Assembly: GCA_022448005.1 (NCBI GenBank)
Contig: JAKUTK010000005.1
Coordinates: forward strand, 27,294-91,293
Direction: 5' to 3'
Length of the DNA stretch: 64,000 nucleotides
DNA from: Pseudomonas sp.
GTDB lineage: Bacteria; Pseudomonadota; Gammaproteobacteria; Pseudomonadales; Pseudomonadaceae
In this document: one piece after another, positions 33,955-44,573 of the stretch
Position numbering within the stretch: position 1 is the stretch's first letter
How the letters are laid out: the number at the start of each line of letters is the position of its first letter
Position numbers and translations under genes: made by a program
The notes under the pieces: model-generated
What the model saw: the letters and a program-made list of their open reading frames with translations, nothing else
What the model was told of the DNA's origin: nothing
The model's database searches: none

Positions 33955-35105
33955 GGCAAGGCGTTGGCGAGGTTTGAAACCGGATTCGAGTGGCTGAAGC
34001 GCGCCTGCTGCAGCCGCAGCTCATCGGCCAGCCCCTCATGCACACGGCGGTTTCCGGCTTCGTCCGGGAAGCCCAGCAGCCCCACCGGGCAGTGACGGTC
34101 GTCGGTCCAGCCCGGGTAATCCACCACCGGGTACAGACAGATACCTTCCACCGGCACGCCACGCTGCATCGCCAGGCCGGCCTGCTCGCTGACGTAGCGC
34201 AGCCAGTCACCGCGCACATCGCCTTCGGCGCCGGTTTCGGCGATCACGATGGGGCGCTTGTAGCGCTGCGCGATCTCGCTGAGGATGCCTTTGAAAGGAC
34301 GATAGTCTGGGCTGTCCCGGCCGATGGTATTACCTGCGCCGTGATACCACTGGTTGTCGGGGTAATAGTTCACACCGAGCAGATCAAGGTATTCCGGCGC
34401 GCCGCCGAGACCCGGCCAAAGTTCGCCGCAGAGCATGTCCCAGGCCTCGAACTGCGATTGACGGTAGCGCTCGGCCTCGCGCTGAGGGCCGGGCCGATCA
34501 TTCGGCGCGACGACGTGAATGGCCGGTTCGACCTGAATGAAACGCGCCCGCGGTTCAATCTCGCGGATCGCCTGCAACGCGGCGATGGTGGCGCGCACCA
34601 GCTGATGCTTGAGCTCAAAGCCACGGCCGCGTGCCATGGGGTTGAAGTAAGCCTCGTCGCCGCCAGCCCAGGCCCAGAACGAGATTTCGTTCAACGGCGC
34701 GTAGAACGGCACCGTATTGGTCTCGTCCTTGATCAACTGCGCAGCAGCGGCCGCATAGCGGGCGAAGCGCTCGACGAACTGCGGTCGCCAGATGTCGATG
34801 TCGTCCGGCCAGCCGTAGTGGCACAGGTCCCAGATCACCTGCGTCCCTTGGCGCTGAGCCGCCTGCAGCATGGGCAGGAAGCTCGACCAGTCGTAGCGGC
34901 CCGGTGATGTCTCGATCAGGTGCCAGCGCAGGCCGTCACGCACGGTGTGCAAACTATGTCGATGCAGCACTGCGTAATCATGGGCGGCCCAACGGTCATG
35001 CCCGGTGGCTGCCAGCAGGTCTAGGCGTCGGCCATCGCTGCGGCGGTGATTGGAGCATTCAAAGCCACCCATAAAGAAGCTCTGAAATACGCTTGGCTGA
35101 TGCAT
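33951..35105 (-). CDS. GH1-like (clan A) glycoside hydrolase family protein
   Basis: 384 aa TIM-barrel-like protein from ATG 35103-35105; no signal peptide is seen, so cytoplasmic. The putative acid/base Glu140 lies in APLNEISFW and the putative nucleophile Glu290 in PIVIAETGAEGD, the spacing and contexts of clan GH-A retaining enzymes. GGFECSNHRRSDGRRLDL at the start resembles the GH1-like domain that is fused to sugar-nucleotide reductases in some bacteria. A cytoplasmic hydrolase next to glf could edit a glycan intermediate. Activity is inferred only. Confidence 0.8.
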   Translation of the reverse strand: MHQPSVFQSFFMGGFECSNHRRSDGRRLDLLAATGHDRWAAHDYAVLHRHSLHTVRDGLRWHLIETSPGRYDWSSFLPMLQAAQRQGTQVIWDLCHYGWPDDIDIWRPQFVERFARYAAAAAQLIKDETNTVPFYAPLNEISFWAWAGGDEAYFNPMARGRGFELKHQLVRATIAALQAIREIEPRARFIQVEPAIHVVAPNDRPGPQREAERYRQSQFEAWDMLCGELWPGLGGAPEYLDLLGVNYYPDNQWYHGAGNTIGRDSPDYRPFKGILSEIAQRYKRPIVIAETGAEGDVRGDWLRYVSEQAGLAMQRGVPVEGICLYPVVDYPGWTDDRHCPVGLLGFPDEAGNRRVHEGLADELRLQQARFSHSNPVSNLANALP

Positions 35106-35118
35106 CCGTGTGCCTCTC

Positions 35119-36360
35119 TCAGGGGGCCTGTTCGGCCAGGGACTGACCGTGCGCCGCGTTCTCGCTCGCCGCAGGACCACGCTCGGCCTCTTCGATTCGC
35201 TTGTACAGCGCCAGTGCCTGCCCAACCACCTGATCCATGTTGTAGTACTTGTAGGTGCCGAGGCGGCCAACGAAGGTCACGCCGGGCGTCTCATCCGCCA
35301 GCTTCTGGTAGCGCTTGTACAGCTCGGCATTCTCCGGCCGCGGAATGGGGTAATAGGGATCGCCCTCCGCCGACGGGTATTCGTAGGTGACGCTGGTTTT
35401 CGGATGAACCTGCCCGGTCAGGTGCTTGTACTCGCTGATGCGCGTGTAGGGCACGTCTTCACTCGGGTAGTTGACCGTACCGACGGCCTGGAACTGTTCC
35501 TGGTCGAGCTGCTTGTGTTCGAACTTCAGCGAGCGGTACGGCAGCTTGCCGAAGCGGTAGTCGAAGTATTCGTCGATGGGCCCGCAGAAGATCAGGTGGT
35601 CGTGCTGCACCTCGTCGCGGATCTCGCGGTAGTCGGTGTTGATCATCACCTTGATGTTCGGGTGCGCGAGCATCTTCTCGAACATCTTGGTGTAGCCATG
35701 CTTGGGCATCTGCTGGAAGGTGTCGGTGAAGTAGCGGTCGTCGGTATTGGTGCGCGTCGGGATGCGCGAAGTGACTGACTTGTCCAGCTGCGACGGGTCC
35801 AGCCCCCATTGCTTCCGGGTGTAGCCGCGGAAGAACTTCTGGTACAGCTCACGGCCGATGCCGTTGATCACCACGTCCTCGCTGGTCTGGATGTCTTCCA
35901 CCGGCTCGGCGCGACTGGCGAGGAAGTCCGCCGCTTCCTGTTCGGTGGTCATGTTCAGACCGTAGAGCTTGTTCAGCGTGGTCATGTTGATCGGGATCGG
36001 CACTTCCTGACCGTCCACCTGCGCCAGCACGCGGTGCTCGTAGGGGCGCCACTCGGTGAACCGCGACAGGTAGTCGACGATGCGCTGGGCGTTGGTGTGG
36101 AAGATGTGCGGGCCGTAGCGGTGGATCAATACGCCGGCTTCGTCGTAGTGATCGTAGGCATTGCCGCCGATATGGGGCCGCCGGTCGACCACCAGCACAC
36201 GCTTGTTCAGGCCGGCAGCCAGCCGTTCGGCCAGCACGCTGCCGGCGAAACCGGCGCCAACGATCAGGTAGTCGAAGCCGCGCTGGCGGCCCGAAGGCTG
36301 ATTGCTGGCGCCGCCACCTGCATGCTCGGGATTGCTGTCTCGCAGGCTCACTTCGCGCAT
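35119..36360 (-). CDS. glf: UDP-galactopyranose mutase
   Basis: 413 aa. It converts UDP-galactopyranose to UDP-galactofuranose with reduced FAD. The FAD-binding YLIVGAGFAGSVLAERLA follows a 28-residue polar N-terminal tail, then HIGGNAYDHYDEAGVLIHRYGPHIFHTN, FFRGYTRKQWGLDPSQLD (substrate loop), RYFTDTFQQMPKHGYT and the C-terminal GRLGTYKYYNMDQVVGQAL. All are Glf hallmarks. It overlaps the upstream glycosyltransferase by 13 nt. UDP-Gal would come from the nearby divergent galE. Confidence 0.96.
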   Translation of the reverse strand: MREVSLRDSNPEHAGGGASNQPSGRQRGFDYLIVGAGFAGSVLAERLAAGLNKRVLVVDRRPHIGGNAYDHYDEAGVLIHRYGPHIFHTNAQRIVDYLSRFTEWRPYEHRVLAQVDGQEVPIPINMTTLNKLYGLNMTTEQEAADFLASRAEPVEDIQTSEDVVINGIGRELYQKFFRGYTRKQWGLDPSQLDKSVTSRIPTRTNTDDRYFTDTFQQMPKHGYTKMFEKMLAHPNIKVMINTDYREIRDEVQHDHLIFCGPIDEYFDYRFGKLPYRSLKFEHKQLDQEQFQAVGTVNYPSEDVPYTRISEYKHLTGQVHPKTSVTYEYPSAEGDPYYPIPRPENAELYKRYQKLADETPGVTFVGRLGTYKYYNMDQVVGQALALYKRIEEAERGPAASENAAHGQSLAEQAP

Positions 36361-37532
36361 TGCATCTTCTCCTTCATCAGCGCCCAGGTGTGGTCCCAGG
36401 ACATGTCGCCGAGAATTTCGTCAGCAGTCTTCAACAAACGGTCGCGGTCTTCGGCATCGGCCAGTGCCTGTTCTACGGACGCGATGAACGCATCGGGCGT
36501 GTCGGCGATGTAGACGATCTCGGTGTCGCCGTAAGTGCGCATCACGTCCTTGATCGGCGTGGACACCACGGGCCGGCCGCCTGCCAGATATTCCGGCGTC
36601 TTGGTCGGGCTGATGAAACGGGTCGACTCGTTCATCGCGAACGGCATGATGGCCACGTCCCAGCCGGCCAGGTATTTGGGCAGCTCGTCGTACGTCTTAC
36701 CGCCCAGGTAGTGGATGTTGTCGCGCTGCGGCAGCTCCGCCGGATCGATCTTGACCACCGGCCCAACCAGCACGAACTGCCAGTCAGGGCGTTTTTCCGC
36801 CATGTCGGCCGCCAGTTCAATATCGAAACGCTCGTCGATCACGCCGTAGAAGCCCAGCCGTGGATGAGGGATCTCGGCCTGGTCGTCGGGGTCGGCCTGA
36901 GTCCGCCGGGCCTCGGCGAAGTGCGCCACGTCGACGCTGCTGGGAAAGGCGAAGGCGTTGTCGTGCAGTTCGCGCTTGGCTTCCCAGATGCTGTAGCCAC
37001 CCGTGAAGACCAGATCAGCGCGCTCGAGCAACTCACGCTCGCGCTGCACCAGCTCCGGCGGTGCGCCACGGAATGCCGAGAGTTCGTCCATGCAGTCGTA
37101 GACGGTGAGCTTGGGCTTCAGGTGGCCGGTATAACCGAGCGCCATCGGCGTGTAATACCAAAGCATCAGCTCATTGACCCCGAGCTTTGTGAGATAATCG
37201 TCGAGCAGATCGCGCTGCACGCGCAGCGCTGCCTCGCCCTCGCAGGCCTGAGGCAAACGCGGAATCAGTACCTGGACGCCATTTTCCTCGGGCCGTACCT
37301 CCAGCCAGGGCTGGGCGTCCTCGGTTGGGATCGGCTCTTCGGCAAACAGCACGTTGAAGTCACGGGCGAAGCGCGACATCAGGTGCTGTGGGCGTTGATA
37401 GACGAAGCTCCAGCGCAAATGGGAAAGACACAACAAGGTCGGCACCAGCTCATCGAAAATGACTTCAGGTGGCGTCGCTTGTTTATCGTGGGATTTGCCA
37501 ATTTCGTATTGATAGGGGCCGGCCCAGCTCAT
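36348..37532 (-). CDS. Family 1-type glycosyltransferase
   Basis: 394 aa, start ATG 37530-37532 with GAGG about 6 nt upstream; longer in-frame starts lack such a site. It has a GT-B-like two-domain layout. CLSHLRWSFVYQRPQHLMSRFA is typical of enzymes encoded beside glf. The C-terminal donor domain shows GFYGVIDERFDIEL, FVLVGPVVKID and FISPTKTPEYLAGGRPVVSTPI with the E-x7-E-like donor-site Glu. First gene of the minus-strand operon. Possibly a galactofuranosyl or galactosyl transferase; specificity unproven. Confidence 0.88.
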   Translation of the reverse strand: MSWAGPYQYEIGKSHDKQATPPEVIFDELVPTLLCLSHLRWSFVYQRPQHLMSRFARDFNVLFAEEPIPTEDAQPWLEVRPEENGVQVLIPRLPQACEGEAALRVQRDLLDDYLTKLGVNELMLWYYTPMALGYTGHLKPKLTVYDCMDELSAFRGAPPELVQRERELLERADLVFTGGYSIWEAKRELHDNAFAFPSSVDVAHFAEARRTQADPDDQAEIPHPRLGFYGVIDERFDIELAADMAEKRPDWQFVLVGPVVKIDPAELPQRDNIHYLGGKTYDELPKYLAGWDVAIMPFAMNESTRFISPTKTPEYLAGGRPVVSTPIKDVMRTYGDTEIVYIADTPDAFIASVEQALADAEDRDRLLKTADEILGDMSWDHTWALMKEKMQCAK

Positions 37533-37938
37533 GGAAACCTCGTAAAGGGTGGCAATGCCCTCCAGAGTCCCTTCTGCCGCATCGCATAGGCCTGCGCAGC
37601 CCGCGCAAAGCAAAACCTGGTGGCGCTCGGCGGCAGAAATGAACAATCCGCGAGCGTTGTCCGCCGGCTATGGACGACAGCTGATGAGCCAAGGTTCCCG
37701 ATGCCCTACTGCAGAGGTCGGTCATCGGGTGACTGCCGTTTCGTTGGAACTTGCTCACACCTTCCCCCGTCCCTATCACAGGACGCCTGTTTCACCCGGC
37801 ATCGGTGCTGTGTGCTCCCTGCAGTCAGTACCGCCCGATTCGCCGACCCAACCCTGGAGATGCTTGCAGCGGCCGCGCTCATACGGTCAGCCGTGAGCTC
37901 CCGTGTGCGTCAGATAATTCGGTTCATGAGGTAGAGAC
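37533..37938. other. 406-nt divergent intergenic region between glycosyltransferase and galE
   Basis: No supported gene. It must hold the promoters of both the galE gene and the glycan operon. A weak -10-like TAATTC lies about 20 nt before the galE start (near 37916). No clear operator palindrome was found. Confidence 0.5.
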
Positions 37939-39009
37939 ATGATTCTCGTCACGGGTGGTGCTGGTTATATCGGGTCCCATGCGGTGCTTGAGCTCCTGCT
38001 GGCTGGCCATGAAGTGCTGGTGTTGGACGACCTCAGCAACGGTTCGAAAGTGGCACTGGACCGCGTGGAACATCTGGCTGGCCGCACGCTGCAGTTCATC
38101 AAGGGTGACGTGCGAAACCGCTCGCTGCTCAAGGCGCTGTTTGCCTCTTACCCCATCACGGCGGTGCTGCACTTCGCCGGTCTCAAGGCGGTCGGTGAAA
38201 GCGTGCGTGAACCGCTGCGCTATTACGAAACCAACGTCAGCGGCAGCATCGCGTTGTGTCAGGCCATGGCCGAAGCCGGCGTCTTCAAGTTGGTGTTCAG
38301 CTCATCGGCGACTGTCTACGGCGACTCACCGAAGATGCCGATCACCGAGAACTGCCCCACCGGCATTCCAACCAACCCGTACGGCCAATCCAAATTGATG
38401 GCGGAGAACGTGCTGAAAGGGCTGGCCGAATCCGACCCGCGCTGGTCGATTGCACTGCTGCGCTACTTCAATCCGATCGGCGCACACGAATCCGGCCTGA
38501 TCGGCGAGGACCCCAACGGCATTCCCAATAACCTGCTGCCCTACATGCTGCAGGTAGCGGTGGGCCGTCTTAAGCAATTGAACGTATACGGAGCGGACTA
38601 CCCGACGCCGGACGGCACGGGAGTGCGGGATTACATTCACGTGGTGGACTTGGCCAAGGGGCACCTCAAGGCACTGGAGCGCCTCGACCTGGTTCATGGT
38701 GTTTCCACGTGGAACCTCGGCACCGGCCGGGGCTACTCGGTACGCCAGATGATCACAGCGTTCGAAGAAGTGATCGGCAGACCACTCGCCCATGTGTTCA
38801 AGGCGCGCCGACCGGGTGACGCCGCACAATGCTGGTCGGACCCGAGCAAGGCCAGTGACGATCTGGGCTGGGAAGCGGAGCGTGACCTGCTGGTAATGCT
38901 GACCGACGCCTGGCGCTGGCAGAGCCGCAATCCGCAGGGTTATGGAACGGAGAAGCCCGCGGCCAAGGCTCCGGTGGCCGCGAACAGCAACACCGCCATG
39001 GCCAGCTGA
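37939..39009 (+). CDS. galE: UDP-glucose 4-epimerase
   Basis: 356 aa extended SDR enzyme interconverting UDP-Glc and UDP-Gal. NAD-binding GGAGYIGSHAVLELL at the start, the catalytic Ser-Ser-x-Thr in FSSSATVYGD and the YGQSKLMAE Tyr-x3-Lys are present. The C-terminal RRPGDAAQCWSDPSKA is typical of GalE. It supplies UDP-Gal for the adjacent Glf. A hairpin overlaps its stop codon. Confidence 0.96.
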   Translation: MILVTGGAGYIGSHAVLELLLAGHEVLVLDDLSNGSKVALDRVEHLAGRTLQFIKGDVRNRSLLKALFASYPITAVLHFAGLKAVGESVREPLRYYETNVSGSIALCQAMAEAGVFKLVFSSSATVYGDSPKMPITENCPTGIPTNPYGQSKLMAENVLKGLAESDPRWSIALLRYFNPIGAHESGLIGEDPNGIPNNLLPYMLQVAVGRLKQLNVYGADYPTPDGTGVRDYIHVVDLAKGHLKALERLDLVHGVSTWNLGTGRGYSVRQMITAFEEVIGRPLAHVFKARRPGDAAQCWSDPSKASDDLGWEAERDLLVMLTDAWRWQSRNPQGYGTEKPAAKAPVAANSNTAMAS

Positions 39010-39033
39010 GCACCCGCCACGCGGATGCTCAGC
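39005..39033 (+). terminator. Weak hairpin over the galE stop
   Basis: GCTGAGCA (39005-39012) pairs with TGCTCAGC (39026-39033) across a 13-nt loop. No U-run follows, so intrinsic termination is uncertain. It separates galE from the convergent subtilase remnant. Confidence 0.35.
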
Positions 39034-39040
39034 CTGCGTC

Positions 39041-39405
39041 TTACGGTGCGCTGCAGTTCAGTTCAGCGCGGATTTTTGAAACATCGAGCCGGCGGTTCTG
39101 CTGTACCGCCCCGGTGAGCTGAGGGTCGATCACCGCGGTGCGCAGCAGCGCCTCGCGGATCTGCGCGCTGCTGGCACAGGGGTTCAGCGAGGCATACAGC
39201 GCCGCCGCACCGGTCACGTGAGGCGCCGCCATGGAGGTGCCGCTCATGTAGGCGAAGCCGGCCGCGCCAGTTGAAAGTCCGCACCGTCGAAACGATGTCG
39301 ACGCCCGGCGCGGCGATGTGCACGTTGTTCACGCCATAGCTCGAGAAACCCGCGCGACGGCCGTTCTGGTCGATCGCGCCTACCGAAACCCTGTATCCCC
39401 CGAAA
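39041..39405 (-). pseudogene. Remnant of an S8 (subtilisin-like) serine protease, 5'-truncated and frameshifted
   Basis: On the minus strand one frame reads VSVGAIDQNGRRAGFSSYG, then NNVHIAAPGVDIVSTVRTFNW. A shifted frame continues with the active-site Ser motif MSGTSMAAPHVTGAAALYAS and a normal C-terminus ending in a stop. Only the last about 120 residues survive; the Asp and His of the triad are missing. The homology stops near 39405, just where the LysR gene ends. Confidence 0.85.
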
Positions 39406-39407
39406 GG

Positions 39408-40304
39408 CTAAAGCGAAGCCTGACCCAGCTCGCTCCGCAGCCAACCGGAAAGGCGTTCAGCCCGCTGATCGGACCGCCGAGACGGCACCCATAACGCTAG
39501 CCGTGCCGGGGTTTCGACAAAGCCCCACGGCGCCAGCAAACGGCCCTGGCGCAGGTCATCGGCGACCAGCTGTTGCGGCGCGATGGCCACGCCCAGTCCG
39601 GCCAGCGCCGCTTCCAACAGGAAGTAGAGGTGCTCGAAGCCCTGCCCCATGCGCAACCCATTGGGGTCAAGGTCATTGCCCTGCGCCCAGGCGGGCCACG
39701 CCTGCGGTCGGGACGCGGTGTAAAGCAGCGCCTCGTTGAACAGCACCGATGGCGGCGCCTGGCGCAACGCGGCGCAGTTGGGGTGATGCGGGCTGAGCAC
39801 CGGGCCGATGCATTCGGTGGCCAGCTCGAACACCTGCATATCGGCTGGCCACGGCGGCTCAGCATATAGCAGGGTGGCGTCCAACCCCGGCCGGCGCGGG
39901 TCCAGTTCGCCCTCACTGGCCGCCAGCTGGAGATGCAGATCCGGCAGCTCGCGGTTGAGCCGATCCAGCCGAGGGATGAACCAGCGCGCCAGCAGGCTGC
40001 CCGGACAGCCGAGCACGAACGGCGCATCGGCGGTCTGCTGGCGCAGATCGGCACAGGCGTCCCGCAACCGCTCGAATGCCTCGCCGGCAGCCTCACGCAA
40101 TCTCAGTCCTGCATCGGTGAGTTTTACGCCGCGACCGTCTTTGCTGAACAGCGCCACGCCGAGGTCGTCTTCGAGCAGCCGGATCTGCCGACTGACTGCA
40201 CCGTGGGTCACGCTGAGTTCGGCTGCCGCTTGGCTTACGCTCTGCAGCCGGGCAGCCGCTTCAAAGGCGCGCAACGCGTTGAGGGGAGGAAGGGCTTGGC
40301 TCAT
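39408..40304 (-). CDS. trpI: LysR family regulator, TrpI type
   Basis: 298 aa from ATG 40302-40304. The N-terminal winged HTH ([20 protein letters not shown] followed by [21 protein letters not shown]) and LysR effector domain are intact. The gene is divergent from trpBA. In Pseudomonas TrpI activates trpBA in response to indoleglycerol phosphate, and the arrangement here is the same. Sequence and context agree with TrpI, although its C-terminal end lies at the junction with a subtilase remnant. Confidence 0.9.
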   Translation of the reverse strand: MSQALPPLNALRAFEAAARLQSVSQAAAELSVTHGAVSRQIRLLEDDLGVALFSKDGRGVKLTDAGLRLREAAGEAFERLRDACADLRQQTADAPFVLGCPGSLLARWFIPRLDRLNRELPDLHLQLAASEGELDPRRPGLDATLLYAEPPWPADMQVFELATECIGPVLSPHHPNCAALRQAPPSVLFNEALLYTASRPQAWPAWAQGNDLDPNGLRMGQGFEHLYFLLEAALAGLGVAIAPQQLVADDLRQGRLLAPWGFVETPARLALWVPSRRSDQRAERLSGWLRSELGQASL

Positions 40305-40436
40305 GCGTGAGATTTCCTGACAGGACCAGGCGATCTTATCGCTTTTTATCCCGGCTCGACTCGGGTAATTTCCTGCCCATCGCGCATGCCTTGGCCAAGC
40401 CAGGGCGGCTGCCACTCATTCCCGCAGGAGATGACC
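40305..40436. promoter_or_regulatory. trpI-trpBA divergent control region
   Basis: A 132-nt region between opposed starts. By analogy with other pseudomonads it should hold TrpI sites I and II and the trpBA promoter. I did not identify a precise operator. The RBS GCAGGAG (40424-40430) decides the trpB start at 40437 over the ATG at 40431. Confidence 0.6.
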
Positions 40437-41644
<1,208 letters not shown>

Positions 41645-41648
<4 letters not shown>

Positions 41649-42466
41649 GCTCGGTAAACGCCCGTTTGCAGACGCGCTTCGACCAGCTGAAGCAGGAAAA
41701 CCGCGCCGCGCTGGTCACATTCGTGACCGCCGGTGACCCGGACTACGCCACCTCGCTCGCCATCCTCAAGGGCCTGCCGGAGGCCGGCGCCGACGTCATC
41801 GAGCTGGGCATGCCGTTCACCGACCCGATGGCCGATGGCCCGGCGATCCAGCTGGCCAACATCCGCGCCCTAGCAGCCAAGCAGAACCTGCCGAAGACGC
41901 TGCAGATGGTCCGCGAATTCCGCGAGACCAACAGCAGCACCCCGCTGGTATTGATGGGTTACTACAACCCGATCTTCGCCTATGGCGTCGAGCGCTTCGT
42001 CAGCGATGCGAAAGAATCCGGCGTCGACGGCCTGATCGTCGTCGACCTGCCGCCGGAGCATAACGACGAACTCTGCGACCCGGCCCAGAGCGCCGGCATC
42101 GACTTCATCCGCCTAACCACCCCGACCACCGACGACCAGCGCTTGCCTACCGTGCTAAACGGCAGCTCGGGCTTCGTCTACTACGTCTCGGTGGCCGGCG
42201 TGACCGGTGCCGGTTCCGCCACCCTGGAACACGTCGAAGAAGCCGTGGCGCGCCTCAAGCGCCATACCGATCTGCCCGTATGCGTCGGCTTCGGCATCCG
42301 CACACCGGAACAGGCCGCCGCCATCGCCCGACTGACCGAAGGCGTGGTGGTGGGCTCGGCGTTGATCGATCAGATCGCCAATGCCGAAACGTCCGAGCAA
42401 GCCGTCGAGGGTGTGCTGGGGCTGTGTCGCGAAATCAGTGCCGGAGTACGCGGCGCGCGCAGCTGA
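41645..42466 (+). CDS. trpA: Tryptophan synthase alpha chain
   Basis: 273 aa TIM barrel cleaving indoleglycerol phosphate to indole. Catalytic Glu and Asp are in [33 protein letters not shown] and the VTGAGS phosphate loop are typical. Translationally coupled to trpB. Followed by a strong terminator. Confidence 0.98.
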
Positions 42467-42486
42467 CGTTCAACTCGCCAGACCAG

Positions 42487-42521
42487 AGCCGCTGCCCTTC
42501 ATCAAGGCAGCGGCTTTTTTG
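42487..42521 (+). terminator. Rho-independent terminator of trpBA
   Basis: GCCGCTGCC (42488-42496) pairs with GGCAGCGGC (42506-42514) across a 9-nt loop and is followed by TTTTTT. Confidence 0.95.
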
Positions 42522-42618
42522 TGCCTGCACCCAAGAGAAGACGGCTATACAGACTTTCGAGTAGGCAATGAAGGCTGCCTTGTTTCACATCGAATAACCC
42601 CTAAGGAAGGTTTTTCCC

Positions 42619-43122
42619 ATGCCAATGACGCACCGCCCTGCCACCGGGCAGGATATTCAGACCGTTTGCGGATTCGCTCAGGATGCGCAGGAGCTGTTTT
42701 TCTTTTTCCCCAAGGCACAGTTCCCCCTCACGCCACAGCAATTAAGCCAAGCGGTAGAAGAGCGCGCAGACGCGACCGTAGTTGAGCTGGATGGTGAAGT
42801 TGTGGCATTCGCCAACTTCTACCGCTGGGAATCTGAAGGGCGCTGTTCGATAGGCAATGTCATCATCGCTCCGGCTGCGCGCGGGCGAGGCGCCGCTCGG
42901 TATCTGATGAGGCAGATGATCGACCTTGCGCGCACCAAGTACTGCGCCCGCGAGGTGACGGTTTCCTGCTTCAACCAGAACCTGGCCGGCCTGCTGCTCT
43001 ATCCCAAGCTGGGATTCGAGCCATTTGCCGTCGAGGAGCGTGTCGACCCGCAAGGCAATCGGGTAGCGCTCATCCATATGCGCCTGTCGAGCGCAGAGGT
43101 CGAGGCATGCATGCCCAGCTGA
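42619..43122 (+). CDS. GNAT family N-acetyltransferase
   Basis: 167 aa. The acetyl-CoA binding motif APAARGRGAARYLM (about residues 85-98) and the C-terminal SCFNQNLAGLLLYPKLGFEP define a GNAT enzyme. It is preceded by AAGGAAGG near 42603-42610. The substrate (protein N-terminus, amine or antibiotic) cannot be told. It is not obviously part of the trp operon, as a terminator lies between. Confidence 0.9.
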   Translation: MPMTHRPATGQDIQTVCGFAQDAQELFFFFPKAQFPLTPQQLSQAVEERADATVVELDGEVVAFANFYRWESEGRCSIGNVIIAPAARGRGAARYLMRQMIDLARTKYCAREVTVSCFNQNLAGLLLYPKLGFEPFAVEERVDPQGNRVALIHMRLSSAEVEACMPS

Positions 43123-43139
43123 GCTACATCCTTTCGCAA

Positions 43140-43240
43140 TTTGCATCTCAGTGCAAAACAAGAAGTTTCCGCATCGTTTTTTTGCTTTATATTGCAAAAT
43201 AATCGTGATCCGGCTAGTGTGCTTTGCAATCTTCTGCAAA
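43140..43240 (+). promoter_or_regulatory. Three evenly spaced operator palindromes upstream of hipA-like gene
   Basis: TTTGCA-N6-TGCAAA occurs at 43140-43157 and 43223-43240. A one-mismatch copy, TTTGCT-N6-TGCAAA, is at 43181-43198. Centre spacing is 41 and 42 nt, about four helical turns. The middle copy overlaps a -10-like TATATT (43188-43193). The region is AT-rich relative to the flanks. The likely binder is the XRE antitoxin encoded downstream. Confidence 0.8.
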
Positions 43241-43253
43241 GTCATGAGCCGCC

Positions 43254-44573
43254 ATGCCCCACTCGCTGACCATTCAGGCGTACATCGATCACAATTGGCA
43301 GGATGCGCTGGTCTTGCAGTTCGCCAACCCTGAACAGGTAGACGGGCATCGCTGCGTGAGCGGCTATGTGCAGGATTACCTGCTCAATCACCTGGATTTA
43401 ATCGATTCGCCGTTCGAGGCGTCGGTCAGCGTCTGTCACCGGCTGGGCTGGAACAGCATCCATACCAACGGCTTTCCCGCATTCGTTTACGACATCATGC
43501 CCTCCGGTGCAGCGCGGAAATCACTGGAGCGTCGTTTCGGTCATGAGCGCCCGGCAGGCATGGACCTCAACCTGTTTCTGCTCGAACGGTGTGCGCCGGC
43601 GCCCATTGGCCATCTACGCGTCAAGGAATCCATTAGCCACATCGAAGTTGGAAGCAGCGTCGCCTTCGACCGCGCCGAGGTGGTGGAGCGCACCAGCGCG
43701 TTTCTTGAATACGCCTATGAGCAGGGCGCAGCCATCGGTGGTGCAACCGGTGCGGGCGGCGAAGCGCCCAAGCTGTTGATGACCGAGGACGCCCGCGGTG
43801 ACCTGAATGCCGATGCCACCTTGGCCGATGAGCAGGCACACCGTCACTGGCTGGTGAAGTTCGCGCGCAACCAGGCCGGCGAGCGGGACCGCGACATCCT
43901 GCGCACCGAATACCACTACTACCAAGCCATCCGGCAGCTTGGACTCGACACCATTCCAGCGGACGGGCTGATGCTCGAAGAAGCCGACAAACCGAGCCTG
44001 TGGATGCCGCGCTTTGATCGGCGGGTCAGCAACGGCAAAGTCGAGCGCGTCGCGCTCGAATCCGTCTATTCACTGTGCAACAACACCCGGCCCGGCTCGC
44101 ACATGCAGCATGAGGAGGTCATCGCCAGGCTCGCGCAGTTGTGGACGGAGGCCGGCCAGCAGGCAGAGACTCCTGACCTAGTGTTCGAGTATGTCCGCCG
44201 TGACCTGCTCAATCGCATCCTCGGCAACTCGGACAACCACGGCAGAAACACCTCCATCACCCGTAGCGGTGGTCGGCTGGCCCTGGCACCCATCTACGAT
44301 CTGGCCCCGATGGTGCTCGACCCGGAAGGCATCAGCCGCGTCACCAAATGGCACGAGGAGCGGCTGGGTGAACCGCAATGGCGAGACGTCTGCGAACGGT
44401 TGAAACCCTTCGCCGAGCCCGAAGATACCTATGAACGGCTACGCCAAGCCGCACGGGACTTCCTCGCCCTACCCGATCTGTTGACCGAGATTCCGCCTGC
44501 GATCAGACAAGCAACCGGACGCCTGCCGGTGCTGCAGCTGGAGCCCAACCTGAAACGCTGGGGATTGCTGTGA
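43254..44573 (+). CDS. HipA family serine/threonine kinase toxin
   Basis: 439 aa. Kinase features are a Gly-rich loop GGATGAGGEAPKLL (about 162-175), the ATP lysine HWLVKFAR (Lys202), the catalytic loop LGNSDNHGRN (Asp327) and the metal Asp349 in LAPIYDL. These correspond to Ser150-loop, Asp309 and Asp332 regions of E. coli HipA, so the enzyme looks active. HipA kinases phosphorylate translation factors or tRNA synthetases and cause growth arrest. The antitoxin gene follows with a 4-nt overlap, the reverse of the classic hipBA order. Confidence 0.92.
   Translation: MPHSLTIQAYIDHNWQDALVLQFANPEQVDGHRCVSGYVQDYLLNHLDLIDSPFEASVSVCHRLGWNSIHTNGFPAFVYDIMPSGAARKSLERRFGHERPAGMDLNLFLLERCAPAPIGHLRVKESISHIEVGSSVAFDRAEVVERTSAFLEYAYEQGAAIGGATGAGGEAPKLLMTEDARGDLNADATLADEQAHRHWLVKFARNQAGERDRDILRTEYHYYQAIRQLGLDTIPADGLMLEEADKPSLWMPRFDRRVSNGKVERVALESVYSLCNNTRPGSHMQHEEVIARLAQLWTEAGQQAETPDLVFEYVRRDLLNRILGNSDNHGRNTSITRSGGRLALAPIYDLAPMVLDPEGISRVTKWHEERLGEPQWRDVCERLKPFAEPEDTYERLRQAARDFLALPDLLTEIPPAIRQATGRLPVLQLEPNLKRWGLL

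Noticed and set aside
32137..34095. 652-aa plus-strand frame opposite the ABC exporter
   Set aside because: Antisense shadow: the minus-strand protein has all ABC motifs, and the plus-strand product has none.
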